DNA of 64,000 nucleotides, taken from assembly GCA_964247055.1 (NCBI GenBank), contig OZ176055.1:3410001-3474000 (forward strand), read 5' to 3'. The notes below the pieces were generated by a model. It worked only from the letters and a program-made list of their open reading frames with translations. It made no database searches and was not told the DNA's origin. Shown one piece after another: positions 35,586-47,688 of this stretch (position 1 is the first letter of the stretch; each line of letters starts with the position of its first letter). This DNA is from Paragordius varius (lineage: Eukaryota > Nematomorpha). A program made the position numbers and the translations under genes.

Positions 35586-36436
35586 TAATTAGCTGTTTAC
35601 TATATTACACTCGATAATATTTATGCAAAGAGCGTTAATTTCCATGTTTTTCCGCTCAGTCACGCCATAAAAGGCAATACTAAGTTGCTCTTCCTTTCTA
35701 AAATTTCTAAGGCTTTGATGGTTAAAATCAAACTTTGCGCGGGTTCGAAGTGATCAAAAATATAAATGTGAATACACTCAAAATATCGAATAATTTCTAT
35801 AGTGATAAAAAATCTCCAAAAACCTGTCTTTAAGACAATAATATGTAGGCCCATTCTAGTTCAATAATATATATATATCAGGGCGCCGTGTTTTTTAAAC
35901 CCCCGTAAAAAATTTTTTGTGCAAAAAACTAAATCTCCAAATATTCAGAGCATTTTTCTCTTAAATTATGAGATTACCACAAATGAACTGTAATTTTATG
36001 ATCTTAAAATTAATCAAAATTTCTGGCACTTTTCAATTCAATTCACCATGGAATAGTATTATCAAATAGCATGGATTTTAACGGTTCCTAATTATAATAA
36101 AGCTAAAATTTTAGAAGAGTGTTTTTTATTAACCGGTGGGTAGTACGGCTCCATTATTAAACCGTATAAAAATAACCTGATTTGGAAGCAACATTTTTGT
36201 TAAGCTACGGGGCCATATACCAATTATGATTTTAGGTTTTTTTCATGTGTACGGACAAAAATATTAGTCGAGCTCTTTTTAAGTTAGTCTAAAAACACCA
36301 AATAAAGATATATGGCTTTGCAACTGTTTTCGCCCAAGTAAGATATGGACCAATAAAAGGTTCGATCTATTTTCAGTATTTAATAAAAAACTTTATCCAG
36401 CGCTTTTTTATTATCCGTTGCACCATATAAAAATAG
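35586..36436. other. Intergenic DNA with dispersed repeat pieces
   Basis: No gene. Between about 36120 and 36430 the sequence contains words such as TTTTTTATTAACCGG, CCGTATAAAAATAACC and TTTCGCCCAAGTAAG that recur near 40000-40460, 41600-41700 and 63600-63700, indicating one dispersed repeat family with undefined ends. Confidence 0.45.
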
Positions 36437-36985
36437 CCGGGCGCCGCAAATGCTCGGTACGCCACTGTGTATCTTAATAAAAATTAAATTTGACAATTTT
36501 ATCTTTTGCTAGTTTTATGAGCTTATAAAAAGTAGTAATTTACAAAAACTGATAGCTTGAAAAAATATATAATATTGACAGTGGCGTACCGAGCATTTGC
36601 GGCGCCCGGGGCATAAAACTTTTATGGCGCCCCTCCCCCCCCTTTTTTTTAAAAGCCAATAAACAATTTAGTAAAAAAAATACAAACGTCTAAACACCAT
36701 AGATAAGACAGCACATTCATATAAATTTTAAATCTATTAAATATATATATATATATATATATTTATATGATACTAAACTCATTCAATGGTACTAATTAGG
36801 TGAAAATAGAGCATATATTATAGGCATTATTACCTAAATTGTTGAAAAATCTCATTTGAAAGTTCTTATTATTTTTGCATAATAAAAATTTAATTTTAAA
36901 AAATCATTTAGGCGCCCCTAGATAACGGCGCCCGGGGCATGATGCACCCCCCTGCCCCCCCCCCCCCCCCTCGGTACGTTCCTTA
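36437..36985. mobile_element. Two MITE ends in head-to-head orientation
   Basis: A perfect 31-nt inverted pair lies at 36437-36467 and 36579-36609 (outer word CAGTGGCGTACCGAGCATTT) with 111 nt between. The right-hand copy continues through GGGGCATAAAAC to a worn end TCGGTACGTTCC near 36985, with a run of C's at about 36954-36970. The left copy extends leftward without a visible far end. The family is unassigned; the CAGTGGCGTA start is common in animal DNA transposons. Confidence 0.65.
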
Positions 36986-38228
36986 AGATACAACATATAT
37001 TTTCAATATTTGTAATTAGTTATCACCATAAATGCATGAATTGACGTGATACCGATTTCGACAGTCCAACTTAAAAGCCTATATATTATTTTAATAAAGA
37101 AACAATGTTAACATAAATATTTTTTAGAAACTCATGATCTCTCCTTGACTTTCATGCGCTTATCAAAATCGTTTGAGCTGAATCATGAGGAATTTTGTCT
37201 CTTCTAAAATCTATATTTAAATTTATTTTTTTCCAATAAAAAATATCCCAACATATTTTGTACGATGACTCAGATTTTTTTAATATTTACAATAATAATT
37301 AATTTGTCCCTATCATATTATTTTCATAAAAAGGCAGAAAATAACAAATTTATGAAACATAATTTATAAATTACTGGTATATCTAATTTCAATTATCATT
37401 ACAAATCAAGCGAAAAGCATAATTAGCTTTTTGAATCCATCATTTCTTATTTTTAAATTATTTAGCTAGGAGTATTATAACAAAAAAGAAATAATTTAAT
37501 TGTTTTCATCGCCAAATCTGTTGAAGATCTCTATCAAAATTAATAACTTTACCATTTTCTCAATAAAAAGCTAAATTTATTCAGAATTTCGCTATTGGTT
37601 TAATCGTAAAATCGTTCATCTTGTCTGTCACCACTTTTTTATGGGAAAATTTTTGATGTTGACAATAAGCTTTGATTTTATTATATAATTACGGATTACA
37701 CAATTTTTTTGATTATTTTTATGATTAGGATGACACTCTCATTTTATAAACTTATTATCTATAATGATATCTATTGTAGCGTAAAAAAACAATTTACATT
37801 CAGTAGTTTTAGATAAATGTTCAATATTTGCACCAGGAAAGCATTAAGAATTTAGATATCTTGCTTAACATAGTGTTTTATGAGATACTATTTAGTTATT
37901 ACACAGATTAGTAAGAGTAGAGTTGAAACAAAAACACAGATTTAAAGCCTGAGATAAAGATAGACAATGCAATGGACACAAAAGACATTTTTTGGATACT
38001 AATTATACTGATTATATCGACACTAGCTGGTTAAAAAAATTAGTTTTTTTTATTAAAATAATCTCTGTAATAAAAATTATGTAATTATTTTGGTTTTTTA
38101 ATTGATATATTTTTTATAAGGAGAAAGAGGACGATAGATAAATTTTATGGCTTTTACAAACGCTGGTGTTTGATATTAAATAATAGTATATATATCACGA
38201 TTATTTTACAATGTTTTTTCATTTAATT
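36986..38228. other. AT-rich intergenic DNA
   Basis: Nothing recognisable was found. Confidence 0.4.
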
Positions 38229-38232
38229 TTAA

Positions 38233-38619
38233 CATTGCGATTCAAATTGGGGTGACTAAATACCCCAGACGATATTTAAGTTCATATTTTTAAAAATTAC
38301 TGATGGTTCCAATTTAAATTTATGCTTCTATCCTAATAAAAATTATATAAATATGTCAAAATATCTAAATAAATTTAGTTGGAAAAAAAGTTCAGTATTA
38401 AACTACTTCGACGCCATTTTTATTTTCTGACATTTTTGCAAAATATCGTGTTTATTTGATTTTAAGGCTAAAATTAAGTTATCTTTTTTATTGAAATCAA
38501 GTGCAAACTTTTGCCATGGTTTCAATTTTCATATTTTTTAAATATTGAATTTTAAACGAGCATGGGGCATACAAAGACCCCAATTCGTAGGACTAAAATG
38601 AATGTGTTGCATCCAAGTG
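38233..38619 (-). mobile_element. TTAA-flanked MITE, copy 5 (internally deleted)
   Basis: Flanked by TTAA at 38229-38232 and 38620-38623. Ends CATTGCGATTCAAATTGGGG and (reverse strand) CACTTGGATGCAACACATTC match the family. At 387 bp it is about 190 bp shorter than the full copies. Confidence 0.75.
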
Positions 38620-38623
38620 TTAA

Positions 38624-40599
38624 TGCATTTTAATCCCATCCGGTTTTTAGCCATGTTAATTTTCATTATATATATCAAATCAAGGAATATAATATCCTCA
38701 AACAATTTGCTATCATGTCCATAATTCTAAAAATACATAATAACATAATCTATATTCTAACAATCCTGTAATATTGCAAAAGAATTATTCAATATTTTTG
38801 ATAAAAACACTATTATTATCTTTTTCGTAAAAATTTTTATTAAATTCTCCCATTGTCAGTCAACTGTGATGATAATGCTGGATTGTCAATCCAAAATTTT
38901 CGTGTTTCTAAGGAAAAAGCAAAGGAAACTATAAGAATAAATTACATAATAATATGGACAAGTGTTGTGCATGTAAAAAATAGATATTACAATTTAAGTT
39001 ATATAGGCTGTTTTTTTGTGGAAGGAAACACAAAATAGTTATATAACTTAAGTATTTGTGATAATTGAATTTTTTTAGTTGTGATAATATCTACAAAATA
39101 AATGACTTTTTTAGATTATTCCTATTTTTACGTAATAGATTACTATAAAACAGTTTGTGAGCATAAAAAGAATTATATATTTTCACATAAAAGCCATTAT
39201 TATTAAATAAAAATAAAATTTTGTAAATCCAATCTTGTCAAATCTTTCATCATAAAACGTATAACTTAATTGCGTTTTGGTTTTTGTTTAACATTAGAGG
39301 TCTGAACAAAAAATCTAATTAATTTATTGATGATTGATATTAACTTTTTTTCTGCTTTCAAATCTGTTCACATTATCTCACTTTCATAAGTTTAAGTTAA
39401 TTTAGTGTTAAACAAAAACCAAAATTAATTATAAACGAAAAAAGATAAACTCTTTTAGTTATCCTATTTAGTTGACAATACGTAATAATAATAATTATAA
39501 TTAAATTGATTTTTCGCTCGCTAAATAAATGAATAAAAAAGAGTCTTTGGTAAAAAATAGATTGTATCAGATCTAGCAATATCTCTTCATATTATACAAT
39601 CCGAAATAAAATCGTGTTATAATAATTTATAGACATAATTCAGATTGATATATATCTCCGTTTCCTTATAATGTGAAAATATATTTTAAGTTGTCCTGTA
39701 GGATAATACTTACGTAAAATGTCCCCAATTATTTTTCATTTCTAAAAATTATACTGAAACTTCGGCGTAGAGCTATTAAAAAGGGCGCTATCAATATGTA
39801 TGAACGGACTCAAATGCTATTCCTCTCATGATATTTAAAACGTCAATAATTTTGTTTTTGTCAAAGTTCTGTTAAACCGAGCATAAAATAATGAAAAAGG
39901 TGTACGCTTATTCACGAATGCACCGAAGATAGTTGGGGCATTTTTTATAACAATATATATAATTGTTTTAGAATTTCCCAAAATAGATAAATATATTAGT
40001 CCAGCGTTTTTTAATAGGCCTGGGTGTGGGAGCTCTACGCTAAAAAACGCTATTTAATGAAACGTAGCTCTTAAGTTCGGAAAACCTATGGGATCAAGTT
40101 CTCAATAAGTTTAGGTATCTGCAGTATAAAAAATTTACTTGATTTTTAAATCAGCTGCTGGGGAGCCCTACACTATGTTAAATACACCACCATATAAAAA
40201 TACGTTTTTATGTTTACTCCATAAATTTAAAAATTTTAGTACAGTTTTTTAATTAACATCTTAGTAAGGCTTTTATGATAATTACGCTAAAATAACCGGT
40301 TTGACTTTTAGTATGTCAGATTTATAGGTTAATTCTTTGCAAGTATTTCACATATAAAAAAACCAGTGTAACGCTCTATTTGAAAATAACCAGGGAAGGG
40401 AACCGGCCAATGTTAAATACGCCAATGTAAAAATTACAAAGCTTACGATTTTAGCCCAAGTTATGGTGCATACCAGGTGTAGTTATGCGCCATTATCGTA
40501 ACAAACAGAAAATGCTAACAAAAGTACGCAGACGATTAATTTGACGCAAATGCCAATTTGTTTATCTGACATTATGTGATTAACACACAAAAATCGAGT
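38624..40599. other. Intergenic DNA with dispersed repeat pieces
   Basis: No gene was seen. From about 39770 to 40500, pieces of the dispersed repeat family appear several times (CAGCGTTTTTTAATAGGCC, AAATACACCACCATATAAAA, AACGCTCTATTTGAAAATAA). The order and ends are unclear. Confidence 0.45.
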
Positions 40600-41470
40600 C
40601 CGTCAAAAACTAGCAACTCATTTTACCATTCGAATTTTCTGCCATAAAGAACGTTTGAAGCCCTGCTTTCTTCATTCCATCTTAAGTGAAAGACTGTTGA
40701 AAGTTATCTCTTGTTGGCAGAAACATATGATGAGCATGCTCCATTGATTAAAACATGTGAAACATGAATTAGAAGTCAAAAAGTATAACTTCAATGTGAA
40801 AGAGAGGGGATACTTTAACCGACACAACTGCGACGATTAAGTGCAAAGTTCTAAAATGATGACCCTATTTTAACTTAATGTCATGGTATAAACATTATCT
40901 GTATTCACAAAACAATATACTACGAGCAATGGGAAAGACCAATGTATTTGGTAATGGGTCCCACACAAATAGAATTAACCCTAATCGTAAATCAGCGGCA
41001 ATTAAAAATTATTTTTGTATCGAATCGTGACGAGTGATAAGAAGTGACTTTGTTTTTTTAATTCAAAGCGGAATAATCCTGGCTTCCTTGTCAAGCCGGT
41101 TCATTAACACAAGGCCAAATCGCATCGGCAAACCATGCTGTGTGTCTGGTGAGACCATAGCATTAGTAATAACTTTTTAATGTAAAACCTTTGGAGTGCC
41201 ATCGTCAACAAATAATTTAACAACAATGCATTTGTCGAAAAATAACCGGAATGGGCCAGGAGACATGGCATATTATTTCGCTAAATCACAATAATTGCTT
41301 AAATGTGAAATTCTTTCGCATTCGTTAATATCAGGATGCGGCGCCTGACAGCATAATATTGGAGGACGTTAGAAAATGGCTTGACTGATTGTTTGCCGCT
41401 AGGTCAATTAGGTTTTCTGGCATGGAATCATATATTACGTGAGAGGTAAAGACTTATGACTCCTGATATA
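40600..41470 (+). mobile_element. Mariner transposon fossil, second copy
   Basis: Plus-strand frames carry pieces of a mariner transposase. An N-terminal helix-turn-helix part near 40710-40830 is readable in fragments (AETYDEHAPLIKTCE after allowing shifts, then RGYFNRHNCDD), and the block RNGPGDM appears near 41250. Many stops and shifts are present; no terminal repeats were found. It is more decayed than the copy at 28 kb. Confidence 0.6.
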
Positions 41471-42563
41471 ATACATATTTGGGGGCTAACTTTCTGTATA
41501 CGCCATTATATGTGGCTTTGAAGCAATTAATACATAATCTCAAAAACTAAATGGATTTACTAATATTTAAACAACCCAATAAAGGCAGAAGCCAGTTCTT
41601 GTTTAAAATCTCAGGGAAGGACGAAATTCCTTGTTAAATACATCACCATGTAGAAATAATTGAGCAAACTTTCGCCTAATATAAATTTAAGTTAACACAA
41701 TGAGAGGTAATGTGTTAATAAATTAGTGGTTAATTCCAAAATCTATGAGTCATATTAGATAAGTAATTTAATTTCAGGCGTATGATATAACTTACATTTT
41801 ACTTATAATCAAATATATCTGTTATAAAATTGACTTTAAGTTTCTTGAAAAGGTGATAAATAAACATTTTGTCTGCTAGAATACTCATAATATTTAAAGC
41901 TTATTATTTATATAACATTCGAAAGTTGGACCTAGTCCCAACAATATAAGAAAGTTAGAAAGAAATATTAAGAATCATATTTTATATGCTTAAGATACCC
42001 AAAAATATTAATTTTTATGAATTTTGGCTTAAAAATATTTTAGATAGGAAATATGTGCTATATAAAATTTGGCAATCAAATTCCTTCCTCTACAGGTAAA
42101 AAATAAATTTTGTTAGATAACAAATTTTTAATTTAGTTTTGTTTTGTTTGGTTTGCATTTATCAATTTTTCAACGATGCTATAAATATTAATATATATAT
42201 TATTCTATAAAAGGGAATTCCAAAAAATTTATATGGTTAAATAAAATTATGTTTAGATATCATCACTCCAGTAACTAATTTTCACACACATATTTTATTT
42301 ATTTAATATTTATGAGTAAAAGACCCCTGTAAAAAATATTGAATGATAATATTACACAATAATTATTATTTTGATTATGTATATACGATAAAATGATACA
42401 ACTGTGACAATATCCAAATATTATATAACAATCTTTCTATTGAATTTTACAGAACACGCAAAACACCTGAAAAAATTCTTCCCATATACAATATATTAAT
42501 TATAACGGCATCCCAAAAACAATTTTTTCTTCAGACTAAACATTCGAAGGTAAATTGGATTCT
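41471..42563. other. Intergenic DNA and probable engrailed promoter region
   Basis: A further dispersed-repeat piece lies near 41610-41700. Just before engrailed, TTTTTTCTTCAG ends at 42534, 29 nt upstream of the ATG. It is a good splice acceptor and hints at a 5' UTR intron or a spliced-leader site. Confidence 0.45.
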
Positions 42564-45236
42564 ATGGATCCAAAAAAATCAACTGCAAATTCCCAAATCA
42601 TAGAAATAGAGGAACCCGTTAAAATGCTAGAAGACACAGAAAAATCAATAAATGACACAGTGCCAGAAAATGCTGAGATTAAACCGGTTACCGATTTTAA
42701 TGTTTCCCGTATATTGGGCACACTAACACCTACGGATTCTAACAAAACTGCAGTAAATTTGGATAAATGTCCTTTGGTTCAAGACGCAAATCCAATAGAT
42801 TTCCCAAGTTTATCGACAAATTTTTCAATTAACACTAATCAAACTAGTTTAGCCAATACTGAGACCAAGTCTCATTCGTACAATATGGAATATCATAATT
42901 CTGCCATGTATTATTACATGTATCTTAATAATTTCTTTTACAATAATGACATATTCAAGGAGCTGTGTACCAAAAATATAAATTATAACCTGCTTATTGA
43001 AAAATTCAATCAATTGCAAAAATCGGCTAAAGTAATGAACTCTGTACCACAATCCTCAATGCCCATTAATAGGTTGGAGCCTGTTAATAAATTGCATGAT
43101 GAAACTCAATCTAAACCCAATGAAACTTCGACTAATAATGCAACAACTTTAAATCATACCTTATGGTACCAAATTTATCACAGTACCTTAAGTATGTTAG
43201 GTTTAATGAATCCCAATAATATCCATAACAATAAAAGTGATTTAACCGAAAAACTTTGGCCCTCCACAAAAACTGCTGACTGCTCCTCTATACAATTTCC
43301 CCATCCATGTCATGATCCATTTCAAAAAACTTGTAAAAATTGCAATGAAGATAATATGAATATTAAAAATACGCATGCAAATTCAATATTGAATTATCAT
43401 CAAGCCCTAATAAAGGGCCTATATAAAGACCCGATGAATGAAACGTCGCGAATACTGGAAAGAAATTTGGAAAATAAATGCAATTTTACCCATAATAAGG
43501 AACCGAAATTCACCCTTCAAACTTTACCTGACCTCCCTAACCCACCATTTCAAATTAATCCAATGTTACAACCAAGCTCTTTCGATAAAACCCCTATATT
43601 TCCTAATAATTTTTTGATTGATAATTTTAATGCACATAAACATTTGTTAAATTATAATTATCCCAAGGAATTATTTAATTATAACAATAAAATTAATAAG
43701 GATAACTTCCCCCTCAATACACGGCAAAATCAAGCATTTTACACAAATTTAAGTTTATTAAACGATTGGCTCCCTTCTTGGGTTTATTGTACACGTTATA
43801 GCGATAGACCTTCTGCTGGTTTAATTTTAATATACTTGATGATATTAGTAAATTAATTAAATAAATGGATAGTTTAATAATAAATTTGTAAGTATTTGGG
43901 TGAAATTGATAGAACAACTAAAATTATGATTGACTTGTAATTCTAACTTAAGATTTTGGTTTATCATATATTATTTTTGATTGACATAACGCTTTTATAA
44001 TATATAAATTTTTCATTATATATACTTTTTTGTTGATTAGGCCCTCGGTTGAAAAAATTGAAAACAACAAAACTGCAATATTCTTCAAATTCTTCCGATG
44101 ACTCAGGTAATTATTTATAATTAAAAGCAATAAAAAAAATTTTCATATTTTTCAAAAAATATGGAAAAAACTTTTTAATATACCGTGTAAATAGGATCAA
44201 TAGGATAGAATAGATTTTGAAACTATAAGATAATCGAAGATTGATTTTGTATTCCTTAATAAATCCGCTATTTTTAATTATTTAAGATTGTTAAATATAC
44301 TTGCAGAGACCTTGTGATCAACGACCCTTATATAATAAAAGAATAATAATGAAAAAATCGAATTGTTTAATTATAAAAAATTCTTTTTTTTGCTGTATAG
44401 ATGTTGTTGCGGAAGATGTGCCGAATCAAATAAGGACAAAATTACAGCAACCTGTGATATCAAATTATTCTTTTGAAAATGAGAGTCTGAAACTGCGTTC
44501 AGAGAATGTTCTGACATCTACACATTGTTCTACGCTTCACAAAATGGGTTATTCTTGTCATTTATCCTATGGTATTCCACCACCCCCTTTATACTTTAAT
44601 AGCAATGCGAACAATAATAAAAATTGCTGTTCTCTTACTGGTGAGCCATTTTATAGTCAAAAAATTAATCATCGAGCAAATAATGATGATATCATAGGTG
44701 AGAAAACCGACTTACACCATACGACGAAATATCAAAATCTTTCAATATTGATTAATAGCAACAATCTGACTAATTTTGTGGCCTCTCAAAAGCCTATCGA
44801 ATATGTAGTTAATAGTATGTATAATTATGATAAAATAAGAAATACTGAAAATATCACTGATACGAATACGAATGTTGCTCATCATCCACAAATTAACCCA
44901 ATACCAAACAATGTTATAATTACGGTCAGCGATGATAAACGACCTAGGACAGCGTTTACGAATGAACAGTTAGGGCGTCTTAAAAGAGAATTTTTGGAAA
45001 ATCGATACTTGACTGAACACAGGCGACAAACTCTGGCTCATGATTTAGGCCTAAATGAATCTCAAATCAAAATTTGGTTTCAGAATAAACGGGCAAAAAT
45101 TAAGAAAGCTTTGAATGCGGCTTTGCTAAATGCAACACCCATTTCCACCACCATCGCTTCATACATTTCAGATTATGAACAACAAACACTCATCCTAAAC
45201 ACTGCTGTTGCCAAAAATTTGATCAAAAATAGTTGA
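42564..45236 (+). CDS. en: Engrailed homeodomain transcription factor, three exons
   Basis: Exons 42564-43818, 44041-44106 and 44401-45236 give 718 aa; introns are 222 and 294 nt, GT-AG, phase-consistent. The homeodomain (44934-45113; starts [20 protein letters not shown], ends [17 protein letters not shown]) is clearly engrailed-class. EH1 is FNVSRIL (about 42696), a Groucho-binding type motif. EH2 reads [18 protein letters not shown] and is cut by intron 1 within the final Gly codon. Exon 2 begins PRLKKLK, a diverged EH3. Unusually, 176 residues rich in Asn, Ser and Tyr lie between exon 2 and the homeodomain, where relatives have a short spacer; a hidden intron there is possible but the frame is fully open. 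The start is ATG 42564; upstream in-frame TTG is not used. It acts as a nuclear repressor. Confidence 0.93.
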
Positions 45237-46962
45237 ATTATTTTTATATCAATCCATATTATAGCAAATAAGTATAAACTCACTATTTTAGTTTTTTTAT
45301 TAAAATATTATTCAATATTAAATTATAAATCATTAATTAAATACTATATGTGCAATGTGAATAAAATATTATACAAACAAATATTGTAAATATTAATTTA
45401 ATAAATAGTTAATTGATTTAAATATTTAACATATAATGGAGATTATTTTTTTTAGCCTACCTTTGCAATTAGAAGTAATAAAATATATATTGATATATCG
45501 AATTATAATGTGGAAACGCAAATATTCTAACGGTAGACTAAAGCTTAGAAAAACATAAATGATCAGGTTGCACAAAACATAAAAATGTGTATGGTTGGTA
45601 AAATATTTTTTCCGATAACCTATTGAACCCTCTACCTAATGACAATTGTCAACCTTTATATAACGTCTTATTTTAATTAGCCATTATAATATTTTAAACA
45701 ACCGTAAAAATACCAAGGAATCTATTATATCGTGAATCATTTGCATTCCTCCCTTGTGTGAGGCATTTCTAAGTTTGGGTACCCCGATTCTGATATGGGA
45801 ACAAAAAACGACCGTTGCTATAAAATATTCAGTCATTGAGATCTCAGTTATGCTTCTTAAAGTTAACGGATCTTTATTAGACACAGTGGTAACCTTTTCA
45901 TTCCATGTATTAATAGCTTAGAACAGAATAATTATGTTTGAAATCATTTTTTTTGTAACATTTTAGGATCATTTGGATTTAATTATGTACATTGGTATTT
46001 TTATTATTGGTACGTGGATTACAGTCAAAACTTTATTTAAATGTTTCCAACATATCTAAAAATAAAGTTAATTGCAAAATATAGAAGACCCCAAAAGATC
46101 CCCTATTTGGCTCAAGGTCCAAACAAACTTTAAATGCTATTTGATAACCTCTTTTATTTCTGATCGGATCTGACTATGGTGTTTTTAATAACTTCTTAGT
46201 TCTATTAAATAAATTAGACTAAAATTGTTAATAGCCAAAAATTTAATTTTTTTTAAAATTGATAGATGATAAGTATATTAATTTAAATTAATTTATTTTT
46301 AAGAAGGTTAAAAAATGATTCCCTAAAATCGTAAATAAAACATTTTCAATCAAAAGCAACATATTTTAAGCGAAGACAACTTTTTCTCAAGCAAACTCAA
46401 CATGGAAAAAGAATATCTTCTAAAAGAAACAACAAGCAAAACAAATGAAAAAAAGTGTAGCTCTCGAGAAAAATGGGGTTATCTCATCATAATAAAATAT
46501 AATGTTCTGCTATCATTAAAAATTGTTATTAGGTCATTTTAATACAATAGTAAGCCGCTCAAGGGGTTATAAAAGAACAAATATTGAAACCATTTTTTCA
46601 AATGTATTAATTAATTAGATGAACAAGATATTATCAAAAAAAATATCAAACGAATTTGTTTTTAATTGTTAAAAATTATATAACAGCAATTAAAATGCCA
46701 TGAAAAAACAGTTGTTTGTGCCTGATCGCGTACGGCGATTAATAAAAGATCGTCACACTTTAAAAATCTTAATATACACATATTATTCATAAATTTTGTT
46801 CAATACACTATTTTAGCCCTTATTAGAATTTTAACTCAATTTTATAGTATCGAAGTCGACTCATTTCATTTAATATATGGAAAAAATTGTTGTCATTATT
46901 TAAATTGATGAAAATAGGATAAAAAGAATTATAATAATAAAATATTACGATGAATTGGGTTT
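45237..46962. other. engrailed 3' UTR and intergenic DNA
   Basis: AATAAA occurs near 45359. The remaining sequence is AT-rich. An open frame on the minus strand at 45684-45884 resembles no family I know. No transposon ends were seen. Confidence 0.4.
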
Positions 46963-47074
46963 AGTGGCGGCCTATAAATGTTAATTAATATGCATGTCCT
47001 CAAAACAAAACTGCTCATTTAAACTAAATTTATAAAAAAAGAGTTAATACGTCGGGCCCGTACTTCCGCCACTG
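46963..47074. mobile_element. Very short MITE-like inverted repeat element
   Basis: About 112 bp between AGTGGCGG and CCGCCACTG, with the words TGGGTT nearby on both sides (46956-46961; 47078-47083). It is small enough that it could be a solo remnant or a snap-back element. Confidence 0.5.
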
Positions 47075-47608
47075 GTATGGGTTAGAAAATTTGAAAGTTA
47101 ATTTAGATTTCTGTGGATTTTAAATAAGTGGTAGCCAAATAAGAATTGAAAAAGCCCAAACACACTGTTTAGCGATGTAGTAAATTCTGTTTTTACCGCA
47201 TGAGTTTTAATTTTGGTGTTCCATAACCTTTATACAGTACAAAAGGTAAAAATTTAAAGACAAATATTTTTTTCTAAAAGACAACCATACTTTTTAAATC
47301 TTGATTTTTTTAAATAGAACCCATGGTGTAAAATGGTGTGAAATAGAGATATTTATATTACTAACACAATCAATTAACATTTCAATAAGTTATATAAGAA
47401 AAATTAGGGTTTAAAAAAGTAAGGCTGTCTTTTAGATAAAAAATTTTTCATTTTTTAGTGTGTTTGTCTGTATAATTTCAATTTTTACTGTAATTGGCCG
47501 TCCGGTTCCTTTTCCATTAAAACCAATTTTCGTTTCAAATAAATTATGGATAAAATTGGCTATGATATAATTGCGTTTAAAATATTTGTCTTTTAACATA
47601 ATAATAAA

Positions 47609-47613
<5 letters not shown>

Positions 47614-47683
<70 letters not shown>
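47614..47683. repeat. (TA)n microsatellite, about 70 bp
   Basis: An uninterrupted TA dinucleotide run, the longest in the window. Shorter ones lie at about 23507-23531, 23649-23690, 32003-32026, 33068-33092 and 36740-36762. Confidence 0.95.

Positions 47684-47688
<5 letters not shown>

Noticed and set aside
45684-45884. 66-codon minus-strand frame downstream of engrailed
   Set aside because: No conserved motif, no supporting splice sites, and a length expected by chance in a window of this size.
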